64,000 nucleotides of DNA from an uncultured Bacteroidales bacterium (GCA_902762385.1 CACWNQ010000010.1:1-64000); one strand, 5' to 3'; counted from the stretch's first letter, positions 50,401 through 60,077 are shown. Numbers and translations are program-made. The notes: generated by a model not told the origin, from the sequence alone.

Positions 50401-53313
50401 TGCGTCTGTTGGAGCGTAGGTAACTGTGATTGTTCCGCCGGTCTTGGTGAGCGAGGTCTTGTCGATGCTATAAATATTAGCTCCTGTGAGCGATGCGGTG
50501 ATATTCTGCGACAAGTTGGTGCCAGTCACGGTCACGGTCTGAGTGTAAGTTTGAGTAGCATAGCCGCTGAATGTCAAGCTTGTGGGATTAGCTGCAATCG
50601 TTGGACCTTGTGCAGTGCCGGTGATGGGCACGGTCACGGTATTGGCACCAGTGCCAGTAGTAGTGAGCACCAAGTTGGCGGTCGAAGTGCCGCCAGCAGT
50701 TGGAGCCCATGTCACTGTCACAGTCTGCGAAGCAACGTTAAAGCTCGTTGGCGTCACGCTGTAGAAGCCGTTAGCATCGTTCTGGATTGCTGCAGTGATG
50801 TTGCCTTGCAGATTGCTACCAGTAATGGTCACGGTCTTGGTATAAGTAGAACCACTGTTGCCAGAAAAGCTCAGGCTTGTTGGGTTAGCAGCGATAGTTG
50901 GAGCGTTGTAAACACCCTTACCTGTGAGGCTAACAGTCACACTAGTGGCATTGCTGCTGGTGAGAGTGACAGTGCCGTTATAGGTTTGCGACACGTTGGC
51001 TGCTGGGCTGAAAGTAACAGTAACGGTAGCGCTTGCAGTGCCATCATTATTCTTTGTGATTGATGTTTTGTTAATTGCAAAGTTATTACCACTCTTAGTC
51101 AAAGCGATATTACCCTCAAGGTTTGCACCAGTAACGGTAAATGTTTGAGTCGCTGTGCCACCCGCAGTCACATTGCCAAAGTCGATGCTTGCGGGGTTGG
51201 CAGTGATTGTGGGGTTGTCGTTTTGCACATAATTATCAAGGATATATTTAATACCAGCAAGAGCATCAATCTTACCATTTCCAAAGTGACTTGCGTTAGT
51301 ACCATTAGTGTAAGAATCGGTAATAGCAGTCTCTTTCATAATAGTCTTAATATCGCTGGTGGTGAGCTCTATGTTGTTCTCCTTGGCAACCTGCAGCCAC
51401 AGTGCCACAATACCTGCGGCACATGGAGTTGCCATCGAGGTACCTTCCATTGAGCCGTAAGGGTTGGTTGTGTCGGTATTTACACGATACATGCCGTAGC
51501 TGGCCGAGTTTCCGTTGATATAGCTATAATCTCCGCTCGTATCATAGGCATTTACACCAGAAACCACAGTAGCACCAGGAGCGCAAATCCAAGGATAAGA
51601 TAGTCCCGTGGGACTTGCTGCGGCCGTAGCCCAGCTTGAGAAGTCGGCAATATCGCCAATGGTGTAATCTAGCGAGTGCGAGCTATTTTTATAATCGGTC
51701 ACTCTATTCTTGGTGGAGTAAGCACCAATTGAGATGCCATTGGCAATTGTCGCCTCATCGCTCACACACATATTGTCGCTTCCTGCAGTCCATGTGTAGC
51801 CACTAGTAGATGGAGTGCTGGTGTAATAGGTGTAGAGTGATCCACTCCAGATATCAACAACCGAACTTCCATTGCTGGGATAGAATTGCACAGCAAGTTT
51901 ATAGCCACTGCGCATTTGCAAGCCGCTTGTATAAAGTAGGATGCCCGATTTTTCAGAATCAACATAATTCCTATAAGCATAAAGTGAACCACTGGCATAA
52001 GTACTTCCAAGGCTTACTGAAGAACCACTTGATGATGGGTTAACACTAACCTCAGTAACTTTTGATCCACTACTATTTAGAACAATAAGCTTGCAGTTGA
52101 GCGTAACACCAGTAGAACGTGTCCAAGCATTGGCAATAATACCATAAAAATAAGACAAGCCATAATCAGTATTATAGTTCATCACGGTACCTAGAGGACT
52201 TGCGCTAGTTGCTGTGCCAGACACATGAAAGCCATTGGTACCAGCATCATTACTGGCAGCAAAGAGGCAAATGTGGTTAGGGTTGCTGTCGCTGAAGTAT
52301 TGGTTCACGATATCAGCGATGTCACCAGTACCGTCATGAGGGCCAAACTGGCCTCCCCAGCTATTACTTACTACCACTGGGATGCCCTTGCTGTCGGCAT
52401 AATTCACAATCTTCTGAAAAGAGTTGGCAAGATAGGCATCGCTCAGATCACAACCTGCCAAATAAAGATCAGCACCAGGAGCCATACCACCATAGCTGGC
52501 ATTAGCATGGTCATTAGTAACTGTAGTTGTGCTTCCACTGATTGTTACACTAGATCCACCTGCAGTAGAGCTTGTGTGAGTGCCATGGTCCTCACTGCTG
52601 TCATCGGTAGTTGGAGCCGATGTGGTTAAAGAGTAACTTGCCCCATCGCCATATTCTTTAGCTGTGCCACTGCCAGAATAGACATAGGCACGCTTGATGC
52701 GGAAATTGCCATTAGCGTCCTTGAACGCGATGTGGTTGAAGTCGATACCGGTATCGATCACACCTAGTATCACTCCAGAGCCATCAAAGGAATTGGGCAA
52801 ACCAGCTAATTGGGCATCGGCACTGTAAGAGAGCACATCATCCACATTGGTCTTTTGGCGTGCAGTGTTGGTCGATTTCCGCATCATAGTTGCTGCTTTT
52901 ACACTTCTAACAGATGCGATATCAGCAACCTCCTCAATCATATTAACAGGGATAAGTGCAGTGACAAGTTTGCCATCAAGGAATTGCTCTTGGATTTCGA
53001 CCCCCAAACTTTCAAGCTTACCAATTGCCTCAGGGCCATCAATACGGATGAAAGCCGACATGTAGGTCTGACCGTCTTTCACAACAGGATCGGCCACAAA
53101 CTTGCTCTCTTTTTCTGCTGCCTCAAAAGTTCCAGCAACTGGTTTGAGGCCAGCATCCTTGGCTTTTTTGAGGTTTTCGTTGTCCACTTGGATTGTCCCG
53201 TTCAGTTTATCCAGGAAAATCTGCGTGGAAATCGACAGCTTACTGGCATCTTGTCCAAAAGCTATCGCTGTCACCGAGATTGTGACCATGAAAAACACTA
53301 GAATTTTTTTCAT
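47467..53313 (-). CDS. Very large exported subtilisin-like (S8) protease with ASPM/SPD-2/Hydin-like repeats
   Basis: The 1,948-residue protein has a signal peptide (1-20) and a propeptide-like region to about 150. The S8 domain carries Asp in GVIDTGIDFNH (about residue 187), His in DHGTHTSSTAGG (about 243) and Ser in GTSMATPCAAG (about 626), so the triad is complete. Residues about 695 onward hold five Ig-like units starting PTIxANPxSIxF, like ASPM/SPD-2/Hydin domains. Two copies of a roughly 200-residue module starting NYLxIAxYxTI are interspersed with them. The C-terminus (VNVAGMISDKPFQGVNIVVT) resembles Bacteroidales sorting tails. It is probably a surface or secreted protease acting on host or dietary protein. 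CGTCTAA lies just before the start, but too close to be a convincing promoter. Confidence 0.92.
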   Translation of the reverse strand: MKKILVFFMVTISVTAIAFGQDASKLSISTQIFLDKLNGTIQVDNENLKKAKDAGLKPVAGTFEAAEKESKFVADPVVKDGQTYMSAFIRIDGPEAIGKLESLGVEIQEQFLDGKLVTALIPVNMIEEVADIASVRSVKAATMMRKSTNTARQKTNVDDVLSYSADAQLAGLPNSFDGSGVILGVIDTGIDFNHIAFKDANGNFRIKRAYVYSGSGTAKEYGDGASYSLTTSAPTTDDSSEDHGTHTSSTAGGSSVTISGSTTTVTNDHANASYGGMAPGADLYLAGCDLSDAYLANSFQKIVNYADSKGIPVVVSNSWGGQFGPHDGTGDIADIVNQYFSDSNPNHICLFAASNDAGTNGFHVSGTATSASPLGTVMNYNTDYGLSYFYGIIANAWTRSTGVTLNCKLIVLNSSGSKVTEVSVNPSSSGSSVSLGSTYASGSLYAYRNYVDSEKSGILLYTSGLQMRSGYKLAVQFYPSNGSSVVDIWSGSLYTYYTSTPSTSGYTWTAGSDNMCVSDEATIANGISIGAYSTKNRVTDYKNSSHSLDYTIGDIADFSSWATAAASPTGLSYPWICAPGATVVSGVNAYDTSGDYSYINGNSASYGMYRVNTDTTNPYGSMEGTSMATPCAAGIVALWLQVAKENNIELTTSDIKTIMKETAITDSYTNGTNASHFGNGKIDALAGIKYILDNYVQNDNPTITANPASIDFGNVTAGGTATQTFTVTGANLEGNIALTKSGNNFAINKTSITKNNDGTASATVTVTFSPAANVSQTYNGTVTLTSSNATSVTVSLTGKGVYNAPTIAANPTSLSFSGNSGSTYTKTVTITGSNLQGNITAAIQNDANGFYSVTPTSFNVASQTVTVTWAPTAGGTSTANLVLTTTGTGANTVTVPITGTAQGPTIAANPTSLTFSGYATQTYTQTVTVTGTNLSQNITASLTGANIYSIDKTSLTKTGGTITVTYAPTDAGNTNATLTLSSTGASTVTVPITGTAQAATPTLIVSPSALSFTDGDRAKTFAVTGRFITEDVTLTLNDASGAFTLGTTTIPSSSISETDAVNVTVTFNAEDEGDYTGSVTVSSNGATSQTINLSASISNGGTASDNYLNIAKYATIDEAGWNTSLVNKIYEYKEYDSDEVAWLTLPMYGAFVGAKYSATSNTISSGHPQAWIETSVTQSTQCGQTSWSATDIYLGSSNYFTSTTAEAVGTNSRNSTTEKAVTFYVTNTTAVKLYASQRSTSTTYPTTLKIYECTVNGDGTLTSGSSTVKNGSLTTSGAGSISLTELDASKVYKVVASQARGYLYEIGFQTPISKPTLTASPTGIDFIAEPGETITETITVTGVHLTEDLTVTLTDENGVYTLDKNSISIAEATNGATVTVTFNAPQAMGSYRGQVTFTSGQASAKTVFYGAVGEKGSAYSNYLDIAQYQTIATGNWYDGIFANAYKWTEREDDECAWLTVPAALPYFAWNYNDQNWCGVSSNSNGGWYGHQWTATDVFQGYEYFKRADLSDENGDYAHMMGGDESNSTSNTTIFYGIYNVTNCTQVKAYAYNNGATSTYPAFIQIYELTENADGTLAQSDTRTDIQTSYTSGAVTMTSAELDPNKIYIVAVGGYRGFTYEVAFKTPLTVTEATLAQIETSGVKNQKYKVSDKLLAVYAAGDEGILWCKDLNNVSIAPTYQTDGQYDYMRDIVGEQSDAWDQSNWVALQFSAPTSSNGVKTLIQGAVGSYIKAGTIVGTYSDLNNYTITMAEDALQLETCDKEYVMNVYSTANFLPGNLNINGGKGALGRYHGKDVYYFFMNPKVQEVCEITYALWDGEKFVVPENDSQIDGAFNVDWALNEEGPITPTTGEAYRFIAVVNRTPNSGYLKGITGEPSSDFIVSLLNFTGVGDQVITAINGIYTDSYGEVVGVDYVNVAGMISDKPFQGVNIVVTRYSDGSNTTEKKVFK

Positions 53314-53843
53314 TTTTATTTAGACGTTATATATGATTTTTAATAGTCAATGTGAAAATAAAAAGCAAAAATAGAGAAAAAATGAATCTTTTTGCATAAA
53401 AATGTGGCATCTTCAACGAATAGGCATATTTTCCAAACGAACTTTCATGCCTTTATCATGGCATATCAAGCAGATAGCTTAACAACGCATTAACTGTGAT
53501 GCCATTCATTAGTGACAAGCCTACTTACTAAGCTGAGCCATTAAGCAGCGTTATATTGAGTACGCCAGGATTTGCAGGCAATGCCATTGTCATGATCCAT
53601 GACACAACAAGAGAGAGGGTTAGTAAGAAAAATTTTCTCATTTTTGTTTGGTACAGTAAGATAACTAAGCTTTAATAAATATACATTTATTAAAAAGAAA
53701 CGGCAAAAGTAGATGAAAAAATGGAGTATGCAAGAAGTATACAAACAAATAAAATATTTCTACTATTTTTAATAGTAAAAAAGAGATGTAGATAGAGTTT
53801 TGCAACCCCATCTATTATTACCATTCTGAATGATTCTTATCGG
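53314..53843. other. Intergenic region with a signal-peptide-only reading frame
   Basis: In 530 bases I see the small frame at 53528-53641 and A/T-rich sequence. No terminator or repeat is clear. Confidence 0.5.
53528..53641 (-). pseudogene. Truncated gene start encoding only a signal peptide
   Basis: The 37-residue frame begins MRKFFLLTLSLVVSWIMTMA, a plausible signal peptide. It continues with PANPGVLNITLLNGSA before a TAG stop. This resembles the start of M6-type proteases such as the one at 57816 (signal peptide, then Pro-rich PAIPTLQKVTQPNGEQL). It is therefore best read as the remnant of such a gene, with nothing recognisable after the stop. A real short peptide cannot be excluded. Confidence 0.35.
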
Positions 53844-54977
53844 TTACTTCTTCTTGCGCGAGAAAAGCCTGGAATGGTATTGCTTGTAAAGCCAAGCAAG
53901 GATAATGGTAAGGACAATGTAAAGTGCCAGCCAAGCGTAGTCACTAAACATAAGTCGAGGTTGGCGCCATAAGACAAACTTGAAGATGGGCATGCGTGGA
54001 AGTGAATGAACCACGAAAATGAATGACGACATCACGCCAACCCATGCCAATGGCCTCATCACCACACCACTTCCTGCTGAACTCCACTTGCCAAAGAGCT
54101 TTACAAATGCCACTGCGCCAGCAATAACCAATAGTGGAGCCCAAAGCCAAGCATGGAAGTTGAGATTGAAGACAGCTATCAATGGCAAAGCAACAACAGT
54201 AAGAACAGCAAACAGCCAAGCAGGCAAACGTGGCATGCCATAACGCGCCAACAGCACTCCAACAGCAAATGGCAACATTGCCACTGCAGCATTGTAACGC
54301 AAATAGTTAAGACGAGTGGGATGATTCTCACATATAGCCATCACAAGCCAAGCTGCAATGACAATGATCAACGGAATAAGCCAACGCCACACCGACTGCC
54401 GATTGAAGGCGCCAGGATAGATAAACAACCTATAAATAACATACACCTCAACCATAAGACCAAAGAACCAATAAGGTCCTGGCAGGATAGCACTACCAGG
54501 ACTTTGGTAGATAGGGTTCACCACCATTGCCAGTTGAGCAAGGGTTTCATACCACACATGAGACTCTAAACCACACCATACATTGTAAACAAGGATGCTG
54601 GCTATAAAACCAAGAAACATGAGCTTGAAAAGCTTGAACCACTGATAACCCAAAAATGAGAAAACATTGACGCGCTCGGCACCATCGCGTTCATATTTCA
54701 TCACTAGGCCAAATCCACTAAGAAATAAGAACAGTGCCACACCATAATGACCAAAGAACGAGAAGAACTGAATAGGCTCAAAACCATCGAACGAACCATT
54801 GGTCCAGTAATTCCACATGGCTTCACTATTTTCTTTATAGAAATTGTACTCATTCTCATGGTGAGCACCACGCAACCAGTGACAAAAATTGTGCATGAAA
54901 ATGCCAATGATTGCGAGCCCTCTGAGCACATTGCATTGCGTCTTGGTAAGAATATCGTTGCCTCTAAGAATTGTCAT
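53844..54977 (-). CDS. Acyltransferase-3 family membrane protein (OafA/YrhL-like)
   Basis: The 377-residue polytopic protein has about ten helices. Acyltransferase_3 marks include LRGLAIIGIFMHNFCHWLRG near the N-terminus, holding the conserved membrane-embedded His, and GVALFLFLSGFGLVMKYE with the conserved SGF turn. PGPYWFFGLMVEVYVIY is also present. These enzymes O-acylate sugars of surface polysaccharides or small molecules from the cytoplasmic acyl-CoA pool. It is the gene directly downstream of a Wzc-type kinase on the same strand, 127 bases away and behind a terminator. A link to capsule modification is plausible but not shown. Confidence 0.83.
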   Translation of the reverse strand: MTILRGNDILTKTQCNVLRGLAIIGIFMHNFCHWLRGAHHENEYNFYKENSEAMWNYWTNGSFDGFEPIQFFSFFGHYGVALFLFLSGFGLVMKYERDGAERVNVFSFLGYQWFKLFKLMFLGFIASILVYNVWCGLESHVWYETLAQLAMVVNPIYQSPGSAILPGPYWFFGLMVEVYVIYRLFIYPGAFNRQSVWRWLIPLIIVIAAWLVMAICENHPTRLNYLRYNAAVAMLPFAVGVLLARYGMPRLPAWLFAVLTVVALPLIAVFNLNFHAWLWAPLLVIAGAVAFVKLFGKWSSAGSGVVMRPLAWVGVMSSFIFVVHSLPRMPIFKFVLWRQPRLMFSDYAWLALYIVLTIILAWLYKQYHSRLFSRKKK

Positions 54978-55022
54978 CAGTAAATTATTCTTTGTTTATT
55001 TCGGTGAGAAAAAAGGTAAAAA

Positions 55023-55055
55023 AACACCACACTGTCCGGCAAGGGGTGTGGTGTT
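55023..55055 (-). terminator. Intrinsic terminator after the Wzc-type kinase gene
   Basis: The AACACCACAC/GTGTGGTGTT stem (55023-55032 and 55046-55055) is followed by seven T when read on the minus strand. Confidence 0.85.
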
Positions 55056-55104
55056 AGATTGTTGTAAGAGCATAAGAATTACAGCGTTTTGAACAAGTCA
55101 ATCA

Positions 55105-57576
55105 TTACTGCTTATCGTTATCAACGCCGTTTTTAGCTTCTTTAGCCTGCTTTTTCTTACTGCGCTTGCGACGAGCCTTCTTCTCGGCCTCGCTTTCGTA
55201 GTATCCATAGTGCTCACCGCCGTAACCATAGCCGTAACCATAGCCGTAGCCATAGCCGTAGCCATAACCGTAACCATAATTCTTCTTGTCGACCTTGAGG
55301 TCATTGATAAGCACTGTAAGGTTCTTGATCTTCTTCTCATTGCTTGACCTCTCAAGATCGAGTAAGTGGCCCTTGTCGACCATACCGTCACGAATCACGT
55401 AAACCGTGAGGTCAACATAACGGTTGATGAGCGATGCATCGGCAATCATGCCAAAAGGCACAGTATCAAGGATAATGTAATCATATTTCTTGCGGAGCTC
55501 GTCGATAAGCTCTTTCAAGTGATTGCCCATGAGCAATCCAGTTGGGTTAGGAGGAATAGCACCAATAGGAACTACATCGAGATTCTGATGAATAACCCCC
55601 TTACATATAACATCATCCAAATTAGTTACCTTACCTGAAAGATAAGCGCTCACGCCCACAGCTGCATCAACATCGACATACTCAGAGAAGCGTCCCTTAC
55701 GCAAATCAAGGTCAACAACAGCAACCTTCTTGTTGACATGTGCACAGGTGAGTGCCAAGTTCAAAGCCACGAAGCTCTTACCCTCGCCAGGACGAGTAGA
55801 TGTGAACTGCATAACCACTGCACTACCATCTTTATGCTCGGCAACGAAATCAAGGTTGGCACGAACAATACGCAAAGCCTCCGACACACGGTCGACGGAG
55901 TCTTCGCCAACAACCACTTCCTTATTCTTCAAGCTACTGCGCTTGCTTGGAATCTCGCCCAAGATGGGAAGGTTGCAGTTCTCTTCCACATCGCGACGAC
56001 CATGAATCTTGGTGTCGAGTGAGAGTAACCAATAAATCAGATATAATATTGCAGCTGGGATGAGAAGACCAATGAGGAAACCAATGGCCATCGTGCGTGA
56101 TGTCACGGGTGAGAATGGCACAGGGCTTCCTGTAGCTGGCTCAATGATTTTAGCATTAGGCTCAGTAATGGCAATCTGCAAGGCATTCTCTTCACGCTTG
56201 TTAAGCAGGTAAAGATACAGCTGCTCTTTCACGTTTTGTTGACGCCCGACCTCAGTGATAGCCTTCTCGTGACCAGGCATCTGCTGACGTCCAGCCTGTG
56301 CTGTTACAGCCTGTGCCTCGGCCTGCGATTGCTTAGCACTGAGTTGCGAAATGTAATTATTGATAGCCTTCTGGATTCCTCCACGCATGCTATTGAGCTG
56401 AGTTTTGAGCTCAATCATCACAGGGTTCTCGTCGGTTGATGTAGCGGCAATCTTCTGGTAGTTGACCATAGCTTCATTATACTCCTTGATTTGATTCTCG
56501 ATACCGGCATTTGCAATACCAGTGTTGCTGGGTATGAGGTCATGGTCGCTTGTGGAGTTAAGGAAGTCGCGAACACTACTGGCCAGACTCAATTGCAGGC
56601 TAGCATCCTGAGCATTCTCCTGATAACGCGCACCCGATGAAGCATCGGCATAAATTGCATCGTTTGAGCTCGCTGTCTTTAGTTCTGCAATTCGGCGATC
56701 AACACCACTCAGGTCTTTAGATATTGCATTAATGCGCTCAGCAATGAAGTTCTCAGTATTACGAGCTACGCGATTCTTGTCTTCAATACCATCTTGGTTA
56801 TAGGCAACAATGAGAGCATTGAGAACATCTACACCCAATTCATGATTATCGGTAACAATCGACAGTTTCAGCATATCGCTCATCTTATCGGCTTGCTCTA
56901 CCTTAAGATTTGCCTTCAAGTTCTTAGCCACACTATTAGTAGTTCCAACTTTAGCAATAACCGTATAACCTTCGAATTGATTGTTAAAAAGCCTAGTCTT
57001 AGTGACCGCAACTGGTCCATAAGGTGTGCTCACCTTATTACCAAAGTGTGCTTTCTTCCAAGTTTTACTGCCATTAATAGAATACTCAAAATCGTTGTCA
57101 CCCTTAATAAGTACCGAAACACTATAATTAGAGTTGATGTCCTTCAATGGAGTGATTTGCACTGGTGAATTCTTATAGGTGTTCACGTCACGCAAATAAA
57201 CACGACCGTAATACTGGATATTGAGGCCAAGGTGATTAACCACGTCCTCCATGAGTTTTGTCGACTCGACTTTGTGAATTTCATTTGCCAAATCGGTTGT
57301 CAACACTTTCATTCCAAGATCGCCAAACACCTGAGCCTGGCTACCATGCTGCTTGCTAGTCTCGGTAGTAAGCATGATAAGTGCCGAGGAATTGTACAAC
57401 TTAGGTTCCGATTTGGTCTTGAGCAAAGCAATGCAGGTGCAGATTATTGCAGAAATGGCAAACCAGTACCAGTTGTGCAGACACGCCCTAAAGAAGGCTT
57501 TAATAGGAATAGAGGCATTAAAATTCCTTTTCTTGCCAACATTGTTGGTGGTTGATTCTTGAGTGTTCTCTTGCAT
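55105..57576 (-). CDS. Wzc/CapB-type polysaccharide co-polymerase and tyrosine autokinase
   Basis: The 823-residue bacterial tyrosine kinase has an N-terminal membrane helix (about 30-50), a long periplasmic Wzz-like part with coiled coils (about 55-480), and a second helix (about 495-515). The cytoplasmic kinase has Walker A in FTSTRPGEGKSFVALN (near residue 590) and Walker A' in KKVAVVDLDLRKGRF. The Walker B region is KYDYIILDTVPFGMIAD. It controls capsule or exopolysaccharide chain export. The tyrosine cluster that such kinases phosphorylate is here ten YG dipeptides, a GEHYGYYESE segment and then a very basic tail (KKARRKRSKKKQAKEAK). No glycosyltransferase genes are adjacent, so it lies apart from a polysaccharide cluster. 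Confidence 0.92.
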   Translation of the reverse strand: MQENTQESTTNNVGKKRNFNASIPIKAFFRACLHNWYWFAISAIICTCIALLKTKSEPKLYNSSALIMLTTETSKQHGSQAQVFGDLGMKVLTTDLANEIHKVESTKLMEDVVNHLGLNIQYYGRVYLRDVNTYKNSPVQITPLKDINSNYSVSVLIKGDNDFEYSINGSKTWKKAHFGNKVSTPYGPVAVTKTRLFNNQFEGYTVIAKVGTTNSVAKNLKANLKVEQADKMSDMLKLSIVTDNHELGVDVLNALIVAYNQDGIEDKNRVARNTENFIAERINAISKDLSGVDRRIAELKTASSNDAIYADASSGARYQENAQDASLQLSLASSVRDFLNSTSDHDLIPSNTGIANAGIENQIKEYNEAMVNYQKIAATSTDENPVMIELKTQLNSMRGGIQKAINNYISQLSAKQSQAEAQAVTAQAGRQQMPGHEKAITEVGRQQNVKEQLYLYLLNKREENALQIAITEPNAKIIEPATGSPVPFSPVTSRTMAIGFLIGLLIPAAILYLIYWLLSLDTKIHGRRDVEENCNLPILGEIPSKRSSLKNKEVVVGEDSVDRVSEALRIVRANLDFVAEHKDGSAVVMQFTSTRPGEGKSFVALNLALTCAHVNKKVAVVDLDLRKGRFSEYVDVDAAVGVSAYLSGKVTNLDDVICKGVIHQNLDVVPIGAIPPNPTGLLMGNHLKELIDELRKKYDYIILDTVPFGMIADASLINRYVDLTVYVIRDGMVDKGHLLDLERSSNEKKIKNLTVLINDLKVDKKNYGYGYGYGYGYGYGYGYGYGGEHYGYYESEAEKKARRKRSKKKQAKEAKNGVDNDKQ
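55219..55278 (-). repeat. Hexanucleotide repeat coding for the YG tail of the tyrosine kinase
   Basis: Ten YG codon pairs use strictly alternating TAT and TAC, so the repeat period is 6 bp at the protein level and 12 bp in the DNA. Slippage by one unit would keep the frame and change the number of tyrosines. Confidence 0.85.
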
Positions 57577-57815
57577 AACGCAGCTATATTTTTAGTTGAT
57601 TGTTTCTAGGATATAATAATTGTATTAAACATGCAAAGTTATATATATTTTTTCGTTTAGCAACTAATTAATGGGCAAAAAGTGTTCAATTAGTCTAAAA
57701 GTGTTCTTGTGTTGTTGTTACTTTAGAAAAAAATAACGATATTTGCAGTTGCAATTCTCAGAGACAATCTTGAACTGCTTGAAAGACAAAAATTTTAAAC
57801 ACAATATCCTTAACA

Positions 57816-60050
57816 ATGAAGAAATTATTTTTTAGCTTATTTATGGCCATGGCTTGCCTAGTGGCAAGTGCTGTGCCTGCAATTCCTACCCTACAGAAGG
57901 TGACTCAGCCAAATGGCGAGCAGCTCACCGTGAAGATTAAGGGTGACGAGTTTCATCACTACATGACTACCGCCGATGGCTACACTATCGTAAAGAATAA
58001 TCAGGGTTATTATGCCTACGGCACATTAGTAAATGATGAGGTAGTAGCCAGCAAGATTATCGCTCGAGATGCCGACAAACGGTCGGCAAGCGACAACGCA
58101 TGGCTTCAAGCTACAGGCAAGAACCTAAAATCGGCAAGCAAGATTGCTGCTGGCATTCGTGCTCGTGCACAGCGCGATGCTCTGCCACATCTTAACACAA
58201 TTAACTACAACAACTTCCATGGTCTCGTGATTCTTGTTGAGTTCAACGACTCACATTTCACCCGCAGCGATGTGCAGACCTTCTATGACAACATGATCAA
58301 CCAGGAAAACTATACTGGTTACACCAACGAAGATGGCACTGCCAACCCATACGGCAATTGCACTGGTAGTGTGCGTGACTATTTCCACGACAACAGCAAC
58401 GGCATCTTCACGCCACAATTTGACATTGCAGGTCCTTTCGAAGTTCCCTATTCAGTTGAGCAGGGAGATCAATATGCCTACAACATTTTCCAAAGCGCTA
58501 TACAAAAAGCCAATCCTACTGTCGATTTCAGCCAGTATGATCTCGACAACAATGGTGCGGTTGACTTGGTTTACTTCATCTATGCCGACACCCCTTCAAG
58601 TAGCGATCCAGACCACCCCAATCACATCTGGCCTCACCGCTCAAGCATGTATTCTTATGTGAAATATGATGGCAAATACATTCGCGACTATGCATGCTCG
58701 GCCGAGTACATCTATGGTAAGAGCAGTGGCATCTTCGACGGTATCGGCACCATCTGCCACGAGTTCAGTCATGTGCTGGGATTGCCCGACCTCTACGACA
58801 CTAACGAGAACGATGATGCTACCAACGGCGAAGCACAACATCCTGGCGAATGGGACCTCATGGCTGGCGGCAACTACCAGAACAATGCTCGCACCCCTGT
58901 GGCCTACAGTCTCTACGATCGCTATGCTACTGGTTTTGCGAACTATCAGATTATTAAAGCCGAAGGTGAATATACTCTCAACCCCACAAGCACCACAGGT
59001 CAAGGATACATCCTCAAGACTCCCACCAACAAGGAAATCTTCCTCATCGACAATCGACAGACATCCACCAAATGGGACAGATATGCTCCTGGCCATGGCA
59101 TGACCATCGCCCGCATGGACTCGACAAGTGCTAGTGTGTGGAACAACAACGCACCTAATGGCAATGCCACCCGCCTCTATTATGAGTTGCTTCGTGCCGG
59201 TGGCTCTACCGCCCAGCAATCGCCTACTGACCCATTCCCTGGCACCCGTGGCGTGACAATGATTACAAATGAAACAACGCCCAACCTGATGGCATGGGGC
59301 AACAAGCCCAATCAGTACATTCTCTACAACATCCATGAGGAAGGCGACGTGGTTAAATTCACAGTGAAACTAGATGGTACATTTGTCACAGCAGTTGAGG
59401 ACTTCGAGCCGATGACTCCAAAAACCTCGAATAACGGGTCAATAAGCGATGAAGGCACTCTGGCCACATGGACTCTTGCTAAGGCTTGGCCTGTTACTCC
59501 AGCCGACGCATCTTCGGGAAATGGCAACATTGCAGTGGCAATGAAGAAGCCTAGTACTGTAACTATGACTAGCGATGTGGCCTACGACACCTATATGATT
59601 TCGTTTGATTTTTACAACACAACCAATATCAACACTAACCTGCAGTTGATGATGTCAACCGATCAGGGGCAGACATGGACAGCTCAACCCAACGCAACAG
59701 GAAACACCACCGTGGTTGCTGGGCCAAAAATGAAGAGCAGACTTTGCTTCCCCATCAACGTTCAAGTTCCAGCACGTTACCGCGTGGCATGTACGTCTGG
59801 TTCTACCAGCATGGCTGGCTATCTTGACGACTTCACCATCTACCACAATGGCGAACTTAGTCCTGTAGTAGTTATTCCTGGCGACGTGAATGGCGACGGC
59901 ACAGTGACTTCGTCCGACATTACAGCTCTTTACAACTTCTTGCTCAACAATGATGGTTCTGCTATTGTAAATGGCGATCAAAATGGTGATGGATCCATAA
60001 CCTCAGGCGACATAACATTGGTTTACAACATCATCCTTGGAAGCAAGTGA
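57816..60050 (+). CDS. M6-family zinc metalloprotease with C-terminal dockerin
   Basis: The 744-residue exported protein has a signal peptide (1-20) and a propeptide-like region to about 120. The M6 (immune inhibitor A-like) catalytic domain carries HExxHxxGxxD as CHEFSHVLGLPDLYD, with H315, E316, H319 and D325. A beta-rich domain (about 480-680) follows. Residues about 688-744 form a type I dockerin-like pair (GDVNGDGTVTSSDIT and GDQNGDGSITSGDIT). M6 peptidases act on extracellular proteins. The tail may bind calcium and attach the enzyme to a partner or the surface; no cohesin is visible. A weak promoter (GATATTTG near 57738) precedes it. Confidence 0.9.
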   Translation: MKKLFFSLFMAMACLVASAVPAIPTLQKVTQPNGEQLTVKIKGDEFHHYMTTADGYTIVKNNQGYYAYGTLVNDEVVASKIIARDADKRSASDNAWLQATGKNLKSASKIAAGIRARAQRDALPHLNTINYNNFHGLVILVEFNDSHFTRSDVQTFYDNMINQENYTGYTNEDGTANPYGNCTGSVRDYFHDNSNGIFTPQFDIAGPFEVPYSVEQGDQYAYNIFQSAIQKANPTVDFSQYDLDNNGAVDLVYFIYADTPSSSDPDHPNHIWPHRSSMYSYVKYDGKYIRDYACSAEYIYGKSSGIFDGIGTICHEFSHVLGLPDLYDTNENDDATNGEAQHPGEWDLMAGGNYQNNARTPVAYSLYDRYATGFANYQIIKAEGEYTLNPTSTTGQGYILKTPTNKEIFLIDNRQTSTKWDRYAPGHGMTIARMDSTSASVWNNNAPNGNATRLYYELLRAGGSTAQQSPTDPFPGTRGVTMITNETTPNLMAWGNKPNQYILYNIHEEGDVVKFTVKLDGTFVTAVEDFEPMTPKTSNNGSISDEGTLATWTLAKAWPVTPADASSGNGNIAVAMKKPSTVTMTSDVAYDTYMISFDFYNTTNINTNLQLMMSTDQGQTWTAQPNATGNTTVVAGPKMKSRLCFPINVQVPARYRVACTSGSTSMAGYLDDFTIYHNGELSPVVVIPGDVNGDGTVTSSDITALYNFLLNNDGSAIVNGDQNGDGSITSGDITLVYNIILGSK

Positions 60051-60077
60051 TTCTTTGAATAAACCATAAACATAGAT

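Noticed and set aside
50117..51063. Open frames of 100-246 codons on the plus strand inside the subtilisin-like gene
   Set aside because: They mirror the Thr/Ser/Val-rich repeats of the protease on the other strand; no recognisable domain and no start signal.
53311..53326. ECF-type -10 CGTCTAA in front of the subtilisin-like gene
   Set aside because: It sits a few bases before the ATG and no AAC-type -35 is found at the right distance.
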